DNA from: Bacteroidota bacterium
Lineage (GTDB): Bacteria > Bacteroidota > Ignavibacteria > Kryptoniales > JAKASW01
NCBI GenBank assembly: GCA_021812985.1
Contig: JAKAMG010000001.1
Location: forward strand, 1-64,000
Direction: 5' to 3'
Length of the DNA stretch: 64,000 nucleotides
The position numbers and the translations under genes are program-made. A model generated the notes under the pieces. That model had not been told where the DNA came from, ran no database searches, and saw only the letters and a program-made list of their open reading frames with translations. This document shows positions 46,060 to 54,808 of this stretch, piece after piece (positions within the stretch are counted from its first letter, which is position 1; every line of letters starts with the position of its first letter).

Positions 46060-47934
46060 TTGCAGCTGAAAACCCCCGCCTCCAATGTGGGGCACAGGAA
46101 CGGGTCGGGAGGTGTGTCTCCCCGACAAGCGGCAGCGGCAGTCGCCGTGTTGAGCCTCCTTGTCTGCGGGAACGTCTTAGCGCGCGGAAAGGCAAAGGCC
46201 GAGAGCACCGACCGTCCGGACACACTGGCCCTCGTCGCGGGAAAGCCGATCACGAGCGGTGATTTCCTCACGCGTTTCGAAATGTCGCTTTATCCCGGCA
46301 AGGACGATCCGACGATGCTGGAGAAGACCAAGCGGGAATTCCTTTATTCCATGATCGCGGAGAAGCTCCTTGCCCAGGCCGCGTCTTCCATGAACATCCC
46401 GTACACATCATCAGAAGAACTCCTCAGGAAGCAGATGGAGGAAATCTTCATGAGGGACGCGCTTTTCAGGAAGGTGGTCGTGCCGCGCGCGAAGGTCTCC
46501 AGCGATGAGCTCCTGCATGGTTTCGACATCTCGGTTTACAAGTATCTGGTTGACGCGTTTTATTTCGACGCGGACAGCTCGAAGGCGTCCGCGCTTTACT
46601 CGGACGTCAGGAGAGGACAGAACATATACAAGATGGCACAGAGCCTCGGCGTGCGCCACGATACGCTCGAAATTCCTTACGGGGAATCTACCGAGGCTAT
46701 CGAGGATGCGTTCTTCGGTCATACGAAAGGCTTTGTGTCGAGGCCTACGGTCACGGTCGATGGCCTTGTAGTATTCAGAGTTATATCCCGTGAACTCAAT
46801 CAGAAGTTCATATCGGGCGGCACGCCGGACAGGCTGAACAAGATCAGGGAGATACTCGTCAACAGGCGGCAGACGGAGCTCGGCAACGAGTACATCGAGT
46901 CGGTGATGAAGGGCGTCCGCGTCGATGTCAACTTCAGGATCTTCAGGCCGATGGTCTATGAGATTCAGCGGATTTTTAAGAGGGAAGTTCCTCCTTCCTA
47001 CGATCCCTATTACAGGCTGTCGCCGGCTGACCTCGCCCTCCTAGCTGATGAGTTCAGGAATGAGCTCAAGGAGCCGTTCCTTTCGTTCCGTGACGGCTCC
47101 CTCTCGCTCGACGATGTCCTGAGGGAGATGCCGACGGCTATGTTTGCGTCCGACGACACGACGCTCCCCGGCGTGACCTTCGCGCTTCACGGCTCCCTCC
47201 GCTTCATCGCCCAGAATTACTTCCTGGTACGGAGAGCTGAGGAACTCGGACTTCAGGATTCGTGGGAGGTGAAGCATAACGTCAGGATGATGCTTGACGC
47301 TTTCAGGGCTTACAGGGCCGCGAACGCCGTGACCGACACTGTGAAGGTTACTCCCGCCGAGGTCGATTCCTATTTCGCGAAACATCACGACGAAGTGCTT
47401 AACGCCGTCAGGCTCAAGGTCCGAATGTACGAGGCAGATAACATCAACCAGGCCGTGGAAATCTACACGAGGCTCAGCGACGAAAAGTCGGAGATCTCCG
47501 ATAAGTCGGATACCACCATTCATTGGGTCAACGCCTACAACCTCGGCGAGCTCGGTGCCGTCCTTGCCCGGCTGAAGAGGGGAGATGTCTATGGCCCTGT
47601 CCAGGATCACGGAAAGTTTTACATATACCGGTTGATAGATGAAAAATCTTCGATCGGCGAAGAGGCTATTCAGAACAGTATAGACGTGGCAAGGGAGATG
47701 CTCCTCGCGAAAGAGAAACAGGAGGCGCTATCACGTTTCATAGCGGGTCTCGCCGAGAAAGAAGATGTCAGGATATTCAGGCCGAACGTGCTCTCGCTGA
47801 GGGTAACCCCGTTTCAGATGCTCACGTACAGGCTCATCGGTTTCGGCGGGAGGGTGCTTGCCGTGCCGGCTCTTTATCCGCGGGAAGGATGGATGAAATA
47901 CTTCCGCGAGAACATGAAACCGCCTCAGCCTTAG
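46060..47934 (+). CDS. Exported parvulin-type peptidyl-prolyl isomerase/chaperone (PpiC/SurA-like)
   Basis: A protein of about 624 residues beginning at TTG (GAGG 5 nt upstream) with a signal-like hydrophobic stretch (AAAAVAVLSLLVCGNVLA). A SurA-type N-terminal helical region (about 50-150; VAGKPITSGDFLTRFE) is followed by two PpiC-like segments (about 150-245 and 420-540; the second holds RLKRGDVYGPVQDHGKFYIYRLIDE). Such proteins assist folding of outer-membrane and secreted proteins in the periplasm. It sits inside the starch locus between a secreted amylase and the binding protein, so it may serve the many barrel and T9SS proteins made there. A GTG further in is an alternative start. Confidence 0.78.
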   Translation: MQLKTPASNVGHRNGSGGVSPRQAAAAVAVLSLLVCGNVLARGKAKAESTDRPDTLALVAGKPITSGDFLTRFEMSLYPGKDDPTMLEKTKREFLYSMIAEKLLAQAASSMNIPYTSSEELLRKQMEEIFMRDALFRKVVVPRAKVSSDELLHGFDISVYKYLVDAFYFDADSSKASALYSDVRRGQNIYKMAQSLGVRHDTLEIPYGESTEAIEDAFFGHTKGFVSRPTVTVDGLVVFRVISRELNQKFISGGTPDRLNKIREILVNRRQTELGNEYIESVMKGVRVDVNFRIFRPMVYEIQRIFKREVPPSYDPYYRLSPADLALLADEFRNELKEPFLSFRDGSLSLDDVLREMPTAMFASDDTTLPGVTFALHGSLRFIAQNYFLVRRAEELGLQDSWEVKHNVRMMLDAFRAYRAANAVTDTVKVTPAEVDSYFAKHHDEVLNAVRLKVRMYEADNINQAVEIYTRLSDEKSEISDKSDTTIHWVNAYNLGELGAVLARLKRGDVYGPVQDHGKFYIYRLIDEKSSIGEEAIQNSIDVAREMLLAKEKQEALSRFIAGLAEKEDVRIFRPNVLSLRVTPFQMLTYRLIGFGGRVLAVPALYPREGWMKYFRENMKPPQP

Positions 47935-47987
47935 AAGAATTGAATGATTGCACGATCGAAACTTCGAATCACGAATTCACGGGCAGA

Positions 47988-48021
47988 CGAATTGTCGAAT
48001 CGAAACGAATACGACAATTCG
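47988..48021. repeat. Inverted repeat upstream of the sugar-binding protein gene
   Basis: A perfect 10-bp inverted repeat (CGAATTGTCG at 47988-47997, CGACAATTCG at 48012-48021) with a 14-nt loop lies in a short region full of CGAAT units, 45 bp before the GTG start. No T-run follows, so an operator or RNA stem separating two operon parts is more likely than a terminator. Confidence 0.5.
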
Positions 48022-48066
48022 GTTAACATTGCGGCTGATTGCAGAGCGGACAAGGAAGTGTAAATC

Positions 48067-49278
48067 GTGAGATATCTCCTTTCGCTCCTGCTTCTTTCGT
48101 TCTTCATCTCTTCCTGCGCGAAGAGCACGCTCGAAGACCCGCACCAGATAGTAATCTGGCACCAGATGCGGCCGGACGAGAGGACTGTGTTGAAAGAGGT
48201 CCTCGACAAGTACATGGCCGCGAATCCGGGAATAAAGGTGACGGCGTTATACAAGGAGACCGAAGAGTTGAGGTCCGGTTTCCAGATAGCCGCGATCGGT
48301 GGAGCCGGTCCGGACATTGTCTACGGGCCTTCGGACCAGGTCGGGCCGTTCCAGGTCATGGAAATTATACTTCCGCTCGACACGCTCTTCAGCAAGGAAT
48401 ACCTTTCAAGGTTCAACCCGAAGGCGCTGGTCTACAGCCACGGCCGCCTTTATCAGATTGCCGACAAGATCGGCAACCATCTCATGCTGATATACAATAA
48501 GGCGCTTCTCCCGAACCCTCCAAAGACGATGGACCAGCTGATTGCCATCGGTGAGAAGTTTACTCATGCGCCGAGCAACTACGGGCTCGTCTGGAACTAC
48601 ACGGAGCCTTATTTCTTCATACCGTTCCTGACAGGTTACGGCGGATGGGTGATGGACTCGCTGGGGAACCCGACGCTGGATACCCCTGCAATGGTTGCCG
48701 CGCTGAAGTTCATGATGGAGCTGCGGGACAAGTACAAGATCATACCGAAGTCATGCGATTACGAGACCGCGGACGCGCTTTTCAAGGAGGGGAAGGCGCC
48801 GATGATCATAAACGGGCCGTGGTCGTTCGGAGATTACAAGAAGGCTGGCATCAACTTCGGCGTAACGAGGATCCCGTTCATAAAAGAAACCGGGCTGTGG
48901 CCCGCGCCGATGGTTTCTCCCGTTGGCTTCTCGATAAACGCCTCCGTTCCGCAGTGGAAGATCCCTGAGATCGTCAAGCTAATCAAGTACCTCCTCAGCC
49001 CGGAGGTCCAGCTTGAATACACAAGGCACTTCGACACGATACCTACTCTCGAGTCTCTTTACAGCGACCCGGTCGTGCGCAACAATCCGATAGTAAAGGA
49101 ATCGGAGAATCAGATGGAGGTCGGGAGGCCGATGCCGATAATCCCTGAGCTGCGCGCGGTGTGGGACGCGATGAGGCCAAGCTACCAGGCGGTCCTTGGC
49201 GGGACCGAGTCGCCGGAACAGGCGGCGCGCCAGATGCAGAAAAGCGCCGTTGAAAAGATCAAAGAGATGAACGAGTGA
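48067..49278 (+). CDS. ABC transporter solute-binding lipoprotein, maltose/maltodextrin type
   Basis: A 403-residue lipoprotein beginning at GTG (AAGGAAG 8 nt upstream); signal peptide with lipobox FISSC. The mature part is a family 1 extracellular solute-binding protein: IVIWHQMRPDE at the start, GGAGPDIVYGPSDQ, and GKAPMIINGPWSFGDYKKAGINFGVTRIP, the typical MalE-like stretch seen here in outline. It would bind maltooligosaccharides in the periplasm and deliver them to the two permeases downstream. Their gene order and the surrounding amylases support the substrate. MalE-like is a fair description; a gene symbol is not claimed because specificity is unproven. Confidence 0.9.
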   Translation: MRYLLSLLLLSFFISSCAKSTLEDPHQIVIWHQMRPDERTVLKEVLDKYMAANPGIKVTALYKETEELRSGFQIAAIGGAGPDIVYGPSDQVGPFQVMEIILPLDTLFSKEYLSRFNPKALVYSHGRLYQIADKIGNHLMLIYNKALLPNPPKTMDQLIAIGEKFTHAPSNYGLVWNYTEPYFFIPFLTGYGGWVMDSLGNPTLDTPAMVAALKFMMELRDKYKIIPKSCDYETADALFKEGKAPMIINGPWSFGDYKKAGINFGVTRIPFIKETGLWPAPMVSPVGFSINASVPQWKIPEIVKLIKYLLSPEVQLEYTRHFDTIPTLESLYSDPVVRNNPIVKESENQMEVGRPMPIIPELRAVWDAMRPSYQAVLGGTESPEQAARQMQKSAVEKIKEMNE

Positions 49279-49372
49279 CAAATGTCGAAGGGAAGGTTAA
49301 GGCCCGGAAGCGTGAACTCCGCGGATTTCATTTGTGGCTCGAACTGTATCCCTGACCTATGAGACCTGACGC

Positions 49373-50317
49373 ATGGCTTTCAACCGGAATAAAATGACAC
49401 AACCACAAGAGCGGAAGACGAGATTCTTCGATTCCGAAAGTCTTTCGCCGAACACTTTCGCCTACATCCTCATGATCCCGGCTGCGATTGTTATGTTCGG
49501 CGTCGTGGTATATCCTTTCTTCTACAACGTCGTCCTCTCCTTCTCGAACATGAGCCTGAGGCATTTCAGGGACTGGCATCTCATTGGATTCAGGCAGTAC
49601 ATAGAAGTCTTCAGGGGGCAGGTGTTCTACACGGTTTTCCTGAAGACTCTGGTGTGGACTTTCGTGAACATATTCTTCCACGTCACGATAGGCGTCTCGC
49701 TCGCGCTCGTACTCAACAGGAAGCTGTTCGGCAAGGCGGCTCTTCGGACTCTGCTCATACTTCCCTGGGCGATACCGCAGGTGATAGTGGCCCTCACATG
49801 GCGGAGCATGTTCAACTACGAGTACGGCGCGATAAACCTCTTCATCGCGCGGTATCTCCAGATGGCCCCAGTCGAATGGCTTGGAAAGCCGCTCGAGGCT
49901 TTCAGCGCCTGCATAATCACGAACATCTGGCTCGGTTTTCCGTTCATGATGACGATCGCGCTCGGAGGGCTTCAAAGCATACCGCAGGAGCTTTACGAGG
50001 CGGCTGACATTGACGGGGCGTCGGCGTGGCAGAAGTTTTGGTCCGTCACATATCCTCTCCTGAAGCCGGTCATGATACCGGCGATTACGCTTGGAATCAT
50101 CTGGACCTTCAACAACGTGAACATCATCTGGCTCGTGTCGAACGGGGGAGAGCCTTCAGATCAGACGCACATACTCGTGTCTTATGTTTACAAGGCAGCA
50201 TTCAACCTCTATCGTTACGGATACGCGGCCGCGCTCTCAATGGTGATATTCGCCATCCTCCTCATCTTCAGCCTAGTATTCCTGAAAAGGACTAAAGCGT
50301 CGGAGGCGGCGTACTAG
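49373..50317 (+). CDS. ABC sugar transporter permease, MalF type
   Basis: A 314-residue inner-membrane protein with about six hydrophobic helices. It carries the EAA loop EAADIDGASAWQKFWSVTYPLL (in outline), which docks on the ATPase, and a long second periplasmic loop is absent, unlike enterobacterial MalF. It follows the binding-protein gene by 94 bp without a clear ribosome-binding site; ATG at 49394 is an alternative start. It pairs with the permease at 50449 to form the channel for maltodextrins. Confidence 0.92.
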   Translation: MAFNRNKMTQPQERKTRFFDSESLSPNTFAYILMIPAAIVMFGVVVYPFFYNVVLSFSNMSLRHFRDWHLIGFRQYIEVFRGQVFYTVFLKTLVWTFVNIFFHVTIGVSLALVLNRKLFGKAALRTLLILPWAIPQVIVALTWRSMFNYEYGAINLFIARYLQMAPVEWLGKPLEAFSACIITNIWLGFPFMMTIALGGLQSIPQELYEAADIDGASAWQKFWSVTYPLLKPVMIPAITLGIIWTFNNVNIIWLVSNGGEPSDQTHILVSYVYKAAFNLYRYGYAAALSMVIFAILLIFSLVFLKRTKASEAAY

Positions 50318-50448
50318 TATGAACGTTGAATTGCCAATTTTAAAATCGCAATTCCCGGAAGGACGCCGGGATAATTGCCGCGAATCTATCCGTGAGGTTG
50401 TCTTCGAGATATATCCTACGGCTTCACTTAGGGAGCAAGAAGGCGCGC

Positions 50449-51303
50449 ATGAGTCATAAAGCCAAAACTCAGAATTTGAAATTGAGAATTCTCAATTTAG
50501 TGCTTTACTTCCTCCTGATCGGTTTCACGCTCGCCGTGCTTTATCCGATAGTCAACGTATTCAGCATCTCGCTCAGACCGGGGAACAGGCTCCTCTCAAC
50601 GTCTCTGAGGATAATCCCCGACGGCGCCACCTTTCACGCGTACAAGGAGCTGTTCACCCAGACTCAGTTTCTGCTCTGGTTCTGGAATTCGTCGATCATA
50701 GCCGCTACCGTGACGGTGACGGGAGTGGCGCTCGCCTCGACGGCCGGATACGCCTTCAGCCGGTTCAACTTCTACGGCAAGAAGAGCGCGATGGTCGGGC
50801 TCCTCGTCACTCAGATGTTTCCGCCGACTATGCTTCTGCTTCCCATGTACATCATGCTTCTCAAGCTCCACCTGATAAACAGTTACCTCGGCATAATCGT
50901 CATATACACTTCCACGGCTCTTCCTTTCTGTGTGTGGCAGATGAAGGGATACTACGACACCATACCGTTCAGTCTTGAGGAGTCGGCAAGGATCGACGGC
51001 TCGACAAGATGGGGTGCGTTCACGAAGATAGTACTCCCGCTCGCGGCGCCCGCGCTCGTCATAACGGCGCTGTTTTCCTTTATGACGGCCTGGGCTGAGT
51101 ACGTCGTGGCCGCGCAGGTATTGCAGGACACGAGCCTCTTCACGCTGCCTCTTGGACTGAAGCAGTTTGAGGCAAGCATGTCGACTCAGTGGGGGCTTTA
51201 CGCCGCCGGCTCTCTGATCATAAGCATACCGGCTGTCGCCCTGTTCCTTTTCCTGAGCAGGTGGCTGATCTCCGGCCTGACACTGGGGAGCGTTAAAGGG
51301 TGA
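50449..51303 (+). CDS. ABC sugar transporter permease, MalG type
   Basis: A 284-residue inner-membrane protein from the ATG at 50449, preferred over GTG at 50392 because AAGAAGG stands 5 nt upstream. The EAA loop is EESARIDGSTRWGAFTKIVLPL (in outline). The N-terminal coding sequence contains a perfect 20-bp palindrome (50479-50498), giving the residues LKLRILN, which suggests that a small AT-rich repeat has been taken into the gene start. Its partner is the permease at 49373. No ATPase gene lies directly beside it; the ATPase is encoded at 54809 after two further genes. Confidence 0.92.
   Translation: MSHKAKTQNLKLRILNLVLYFLLIGFTLAVLYPIVNVFSISLRPGNRLLSTSLRIIPDGATFHAYKELFTQTQFLLWFWNSSIIAATVTVTGVALASTAGYAFSRFNFYGKKSAMVGLLVTQMFPPTMLLLPMYIMLLKLHLINSYLGIIVIYTSTALPFCVWQMKGYYDTIPFSLEESARIDGSTRWGAFTKIVLPLAAPALVITALFSFMTAWAEYVVAAQVLQDTSLFTLPLGLKQFEASMSTQWGLYAAGSLIISIPAVALFLFLSRWLISGLTLGSVKG
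50479..50498. repeat. 20-bp perfect AT-rich palindrome inside the MalG-type gene
   Basis: AAATTGAGAATTCTCAATTT is a perfect palindrome in the second decade of codons. Related sequence (AATTGAGAATT within an A/T-rich patch) ends just before the next gene's ATG (51363-51395). It stands out from the GC-rich background. Confidence 0.5.
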
Positions 51304-51396
51304 GACGATTTTTAACAAATGGTTTCCTGTTTTGAATTAACCAGGCCTGGTCGACGGTGCCTAATTTGAGATTCGAAATTTAGAATTGAGAATTGT

Positions 51397-52899
51397 ATGA
51401 AAAAGCCTCGTTTGAGTTTCTGGCAAATCTGGAACATGAGCTTCGGATTCCTCGGAATCCAATTTGGGTTTGCCCTTCAGAACGCGAACGTAAGCAGGAT
51501 ATTTGAGACTCTTGGCGCGAAGATCGATGCCATACCGATCCTCTGGATAGCCGCTCCTGTTACGGGGCTGGTTGTCCAGCCGATCATAGGTCACATGAGC
51601 GACAAGACGTGGGGGCGGCTCGGAAGGCGAAGGCCTTACTTCCTTTCGGGCGCGATACTCGCCTCGATTGCTCTCTTCATCATGCCGAACTCTCCTCTCC
51701 TTTGGGTCGCCGCCGGAATGCTGTGGATCATGGATACGTCTATAAACGTTTCGATGGAACCTTTCAGGGCGTTTGTGGGAGACATGCTTCCGTCAGAGCA
51801 GCGTACTATCGGTTTCGCGATGCAGAGTTTCTTCATCGGTACGGGGGCTGTGGTCGCCTCGGCCCTTCCTTACATCATGACAAACTGGTTCGGAGTCAGC
51901 AATACTGCCGCAGAAGGGATGATACCTGAGTCTGTGAAGCTCTCATTCTATATCGGCGGCGCCGTCTTTTTCCTTGCTGTCCTGTGGACGGTCTCGGCGT
52001 CGAAAGAATACCCCCCGGACGAGCTGATGGCATACGGCGATGAGGCGGCGGCGAAGGCCGGGCATGTCGCGGCGCAGGTCCCGTCGTCAAAGTTCCTGAG
52101 AAACGGAATTATCTGGATGGTAAGCGGAGCCGTATTGTTCGCGGTCTTTTACTTTTTCATCTACATGGATTACGGCCTCGGCGTGTTCTTCGGCGGGTTG
52201 GTGGCGTTCGGCGTTCTGCAGATCATAGCGGGGATCCTTACAAATCGAAAGAGCACTGCTGGCGGACTCGTCGTCGTAATGAACGACCTGTTCAACATGC
52301 CGAAGACTATGGTACAGCTAGCATACGTGCAGTTCTTTTCATGGTTCGCGCTTTTCGCGATGTGGATCTACACGACGCCGGCGGTTGCCCATCATATATA
52401 CGGCGCGACGGACACGGCATCCGCCCTTTACAACGAGGGGGCGAACTGGGTCGGAGTTCTCATGGCGGTTTACAACGGCTTCGCGGCAGTGATGGCCTTT
52501 CTCCTCGTCTGGATAGCCGGCAAGACGAGCAGGAAGATGGTCCACGCCATCAGCCTCGTTTGCGGCGGGATCGGACTCCTCTCTTTCTACGTCATAAAGG
52601 ATCCGACTCTTCTCCTGGTACCTGAACTTGGAATCGGGCTCGCGTGGGCGTCCATACTGGCGATGCCTTACGCCATCCTGACCGGATCGCTCCCGGCGGA
52701 CAAGATGGGAGTTTATATGGGGATATTTAACTTCTTCATAGTTATACCCCAGATCACCGCGGCTGCCATACTCGGATTCTTCGTTAAGCACCTTTTCGGC
52801 GATGAAGCCATATACGCGCTCCTCCTCGGAGGGATATCCCTCCTCATCTCGGCGCTCCTTGTAATGAAGGTCGAGGACGCGGAAGGAAGGAATTCGTGA
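51397..52899 (+). CDS. MFS sugar transporter, glycoside/sucrose-maltose type
   Basis: A 500-residue inner-membrane protein with about twelve hydrophobic helices. GHMSDKTWGRLGRRRPYF is the MFS loop 2-3 signature in the form seen in plant-type sucrose and bacterial maltose transporters. The start FWQIWNMSFGFLGIQFGFALQNAN is also typical of that group. It lies between the ABC permeases and a cyclomaltodextrinase-like gene, so maltose or short maltodextrin import is likely, in parallel with the ABC system. The start lies directly after an A/T-rich repeat-like patch, and no good ribosome-binding site is visible. Confidence 0.9.
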   Translation: MKKPRLSFWQIWNMSFGFLGIQFGFALQNANVSRIFETLGAKIDAIPILWIAAPVTGLVVQPIIGHMSDKTWGRLGRRRPYFLSGAILASIALFIMPNSPLLWVAAGMLWIMDTSINVSMEPFRAFVGDMLPSEQRTIGFAMQSFFIGTGAVVASALPYIMTNWFGVSNTAAEGMIPESVKLSFYIGGAVFFLAVLWTVSASKEYPPDELMAYGDEAAAKAGHVAAQVPSSKFLRNGIIWMVSGAVLFAVFYFFIYMDYGLGVFFGGLVAFGVLQIIAGILTNRKSTAGGLVVVMNDLFNMPKTMVQLAYVQFFSWFALFAMWIYTTPAVAHHIYGATDTASALYNEGANWVGVLMAVYNGFAAVMAFLLVWIAGKTSRKMVHAISLVCGGIGLLSFYVIKDPTLLLVPELGIGLAWASILAMPYAILTGSLPADKMGVYMGIFNFFIVIPQITAAAILGFFVKHLFGDEAIYALLLGGISLLISALLVMKVEDAEGRNS

Positions 52900-52986
52900 T
52901 TCGTCGCGGGCGGGAGCAATGAATTTCCGCCGCCGGGCTGTCCGGGCGGCATGATTGTTTTTCAGAAAAAATATGTCGAGGCAAAA

Positions 52987-54771
52987 ATGAAGAAATGGAT
53001 TTCTACCGCTCTTGTCATGATCTGCGTGTTCGCGCAGGCCGAAGCTCAGGTTCACGTTCCCGACTGGGCCATGAAGGCGGTCTGGTATCAGATATTTCCG
53101 GAGCGTTTCCGCAACGGCGATCCGAAGAACGATCCGACGGCGACCGACGCTGAGGTCGCTAACCCGGCCTGGCGCATCTCTCCCTGGACGAGCGACTGGT
53201 ACAAAGTCCAGCCGTGGGAGAAGAAAGTTTCCGATAAGTTCTATGACGTCGTCTTCGACAGAAGGTACGGCGGCGACCTTGAAGGGGTGATCGACGAGCT
53301 CCCATACCTTCACAAGCTCGGCATCAACGCGATCTATTTTAATCCGCTGTTTGAATCCCCGTCGCTGCATAAGTACAACACCGCCTCCTACACTCATATC
53401 GACCATAACTTCGGGCCGGACCCGCAGGGCGACCTGAAGATAATGGCGGAGGAGAAGCCTGATGATCCCTCGACGTGGAAGTGGACATCGGCAGACCTGG
53501 AGTTCCTGAAGCTTGTCAGAAAAGCTCACTCCATGGGGATGAAGGTTATTATGGACGGCGTCTTCAACCATGTCGGCACGGACTTCTGGGCATTCAAGGA
53601 CGTGGAGAAGAACCAGGAGAAGTCCCGCTACAAGAATTGGTTCGTGATAAAGAGCTGGAACGACCCGGCCAAGGGGACGAAGTTCGATTATGACGCCTGG
53701 TGGGGAGTGAAGTCGCTGCCCATTTTCAGAAAGGACAGCATCACCGGCCTTGTGCACGGACCCTACGAATACATCATGGCCATAACGAAGCGATGGCTTG
53801 CCCCCAACGGAGACGTGAAGGACGGCATCGACGGCTGGCGGCTCGATGTTCCCAACGAAGTGCCGCACGTCTTCTGGAAGGACTGGAGGAAGGTTGTCAA
53901 GGGGATTAATCCGAACGCGATAATAATCGGGGAGATATGGACGGACGCGTCCGCCTGGCTGCAGGGGGACCAGTTTGACGGGGTGATGAACTACGAGTTC
54001 GCGAAGGCGGTCATGAGATTCTTCGTCGACCATAAGATGGCTATCACTCCCGAGCAGTTTGACTCGACGCTTGCGGCGATAAGGCACATGTACCCCGACA
54101 GCGTTGACTTTGTTCTCCAGAACCTTGTCGACAGCCACGACACCGACCGTCTTGCTTCGATGATCGTTAACCCTGACCGGACTTATAACGGCGACGCCAC
54201 CCCGAGAAGCAATCCGAAATACAGCGTGCGGAAGCCCAACGCGGCAGAGATCCAGCGCCAGAAACTGATCGTTCTCTTCCAGATGACATACGTCGGAGCG
54301 CCGATGATTTACTACGGCGACGAGGCCGGGATGTGGGGAGCGACAGACCCTGACGACAGAAAACCAATGCTCTGGCCTGATATGAAGTATCAGGACGAAA
54401 AGACGAGCCCCCTGCCTGGGGTCAGGAGGCCCGACGACAAGAACGTCTTCAACAGGAACCTCTTCGACTACTACAGTAAGCTGGTACACGAGCGGGAAAG
54501 CAATCCGGCTCTGACTGTCGGTACTTACAGGACGCTCGCCGCTGACAACGCGAAGAAGGTGTTCGTGTTCGAACGGAAATACGGAGCACATACCGCCGTA
54601 GTCGGCTTCAACCTCTCCGACAAGACTCAGAAGATGGAAGTTGCAGCCGAGGGAGGAACCTCCTCGTTTAGAGATGTGCTCAACGGTCGGAACGTACGCG
54701 CCGCCTCCGGCAAGCTGATGTTTTCGATCAGACCCGGATGGGGAGTGCTTCTCGTAAATAACGCCAAATGA
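52987..54771 (+). CDS. Exported GH13 cyclomaltodextrinase/neopullulanase-like enzyme
   Basis: A 594-residue enzyme from the ATG at 52987 (GAGG 5-8 nt upstream; signal peptide ending AEAQ). Residues from 25 on form the GH13 barrel: substrate loop DGVFNHVGTDFW, nucleophile D287 (GWRLDVPN), acid E316 (IIGEIW) and D385 (LVDSHDTDR), followed by a C-terminal beta domain. These motifs match the cyclomaltodextrinase/neopullulanase group, which acts on short or cyclic dextrins. It has no T9SS tag, so it should stay in the periplasm and shorten imported oligosaccharides before the ABC or MFS transporter. SusA of Bacteroides has this role by analogy. Confidence 0.92.
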   Translation: MKKWISTALVMICVFAQAEAQVHVPDWAMKAVWYQIFPERFRNGDPKNDPTATDAEVANPAWRISPWTSDWYKVQPWEKKVSDKFYDVVFDRRYGGDLEGVIDELPYLHKLGINAIYFNPLFESPSLHKYNTASYTHIDHNFGPDPQGDLKIMAEEKPDDPSTWKWTSADLEFLKLVRKAHSMGMKVIMDGVFNHVGTDFWAFKDVEKNQEKSRYKNWFVIKSWNDPAKGTKFDYDAWWGVKSLPIFRKDSITGLVHGPYEYIMAITKRWLAPNGDVKDGIDGWRLDVPNEVPHVFWKDWRKVVKGINPNAIIIGEIWTDASAWLQGDQFDGVMNYEFAKAVMRFFVDHKMAITPEQFDSTLAAIRHMYPDSVDFVLQNLVDSHDTDRLASMIVNPDRTYNGDATPRSNPKYSVRKPNAAEIQRQKLIVLFQMTYVGAPMIYYGDEAGMWGATDPDDRKPMLWPDMKYQDEKTSPLPGVRRPDDKNVFNRNLFDYYSKLVHERESNPALTVGTYRTLAADNAKKVFVFERKYGAHTAVVGFNLSDKTQKMEVAAEGGTSSFRDVLNGRNVRAASGKLMFSIRPGWGVLLVNNAK

Positions 54772-54808
54772 CAAATCTGATTTCACAACAGATGCTGAGG
54801 ATTGAAAA

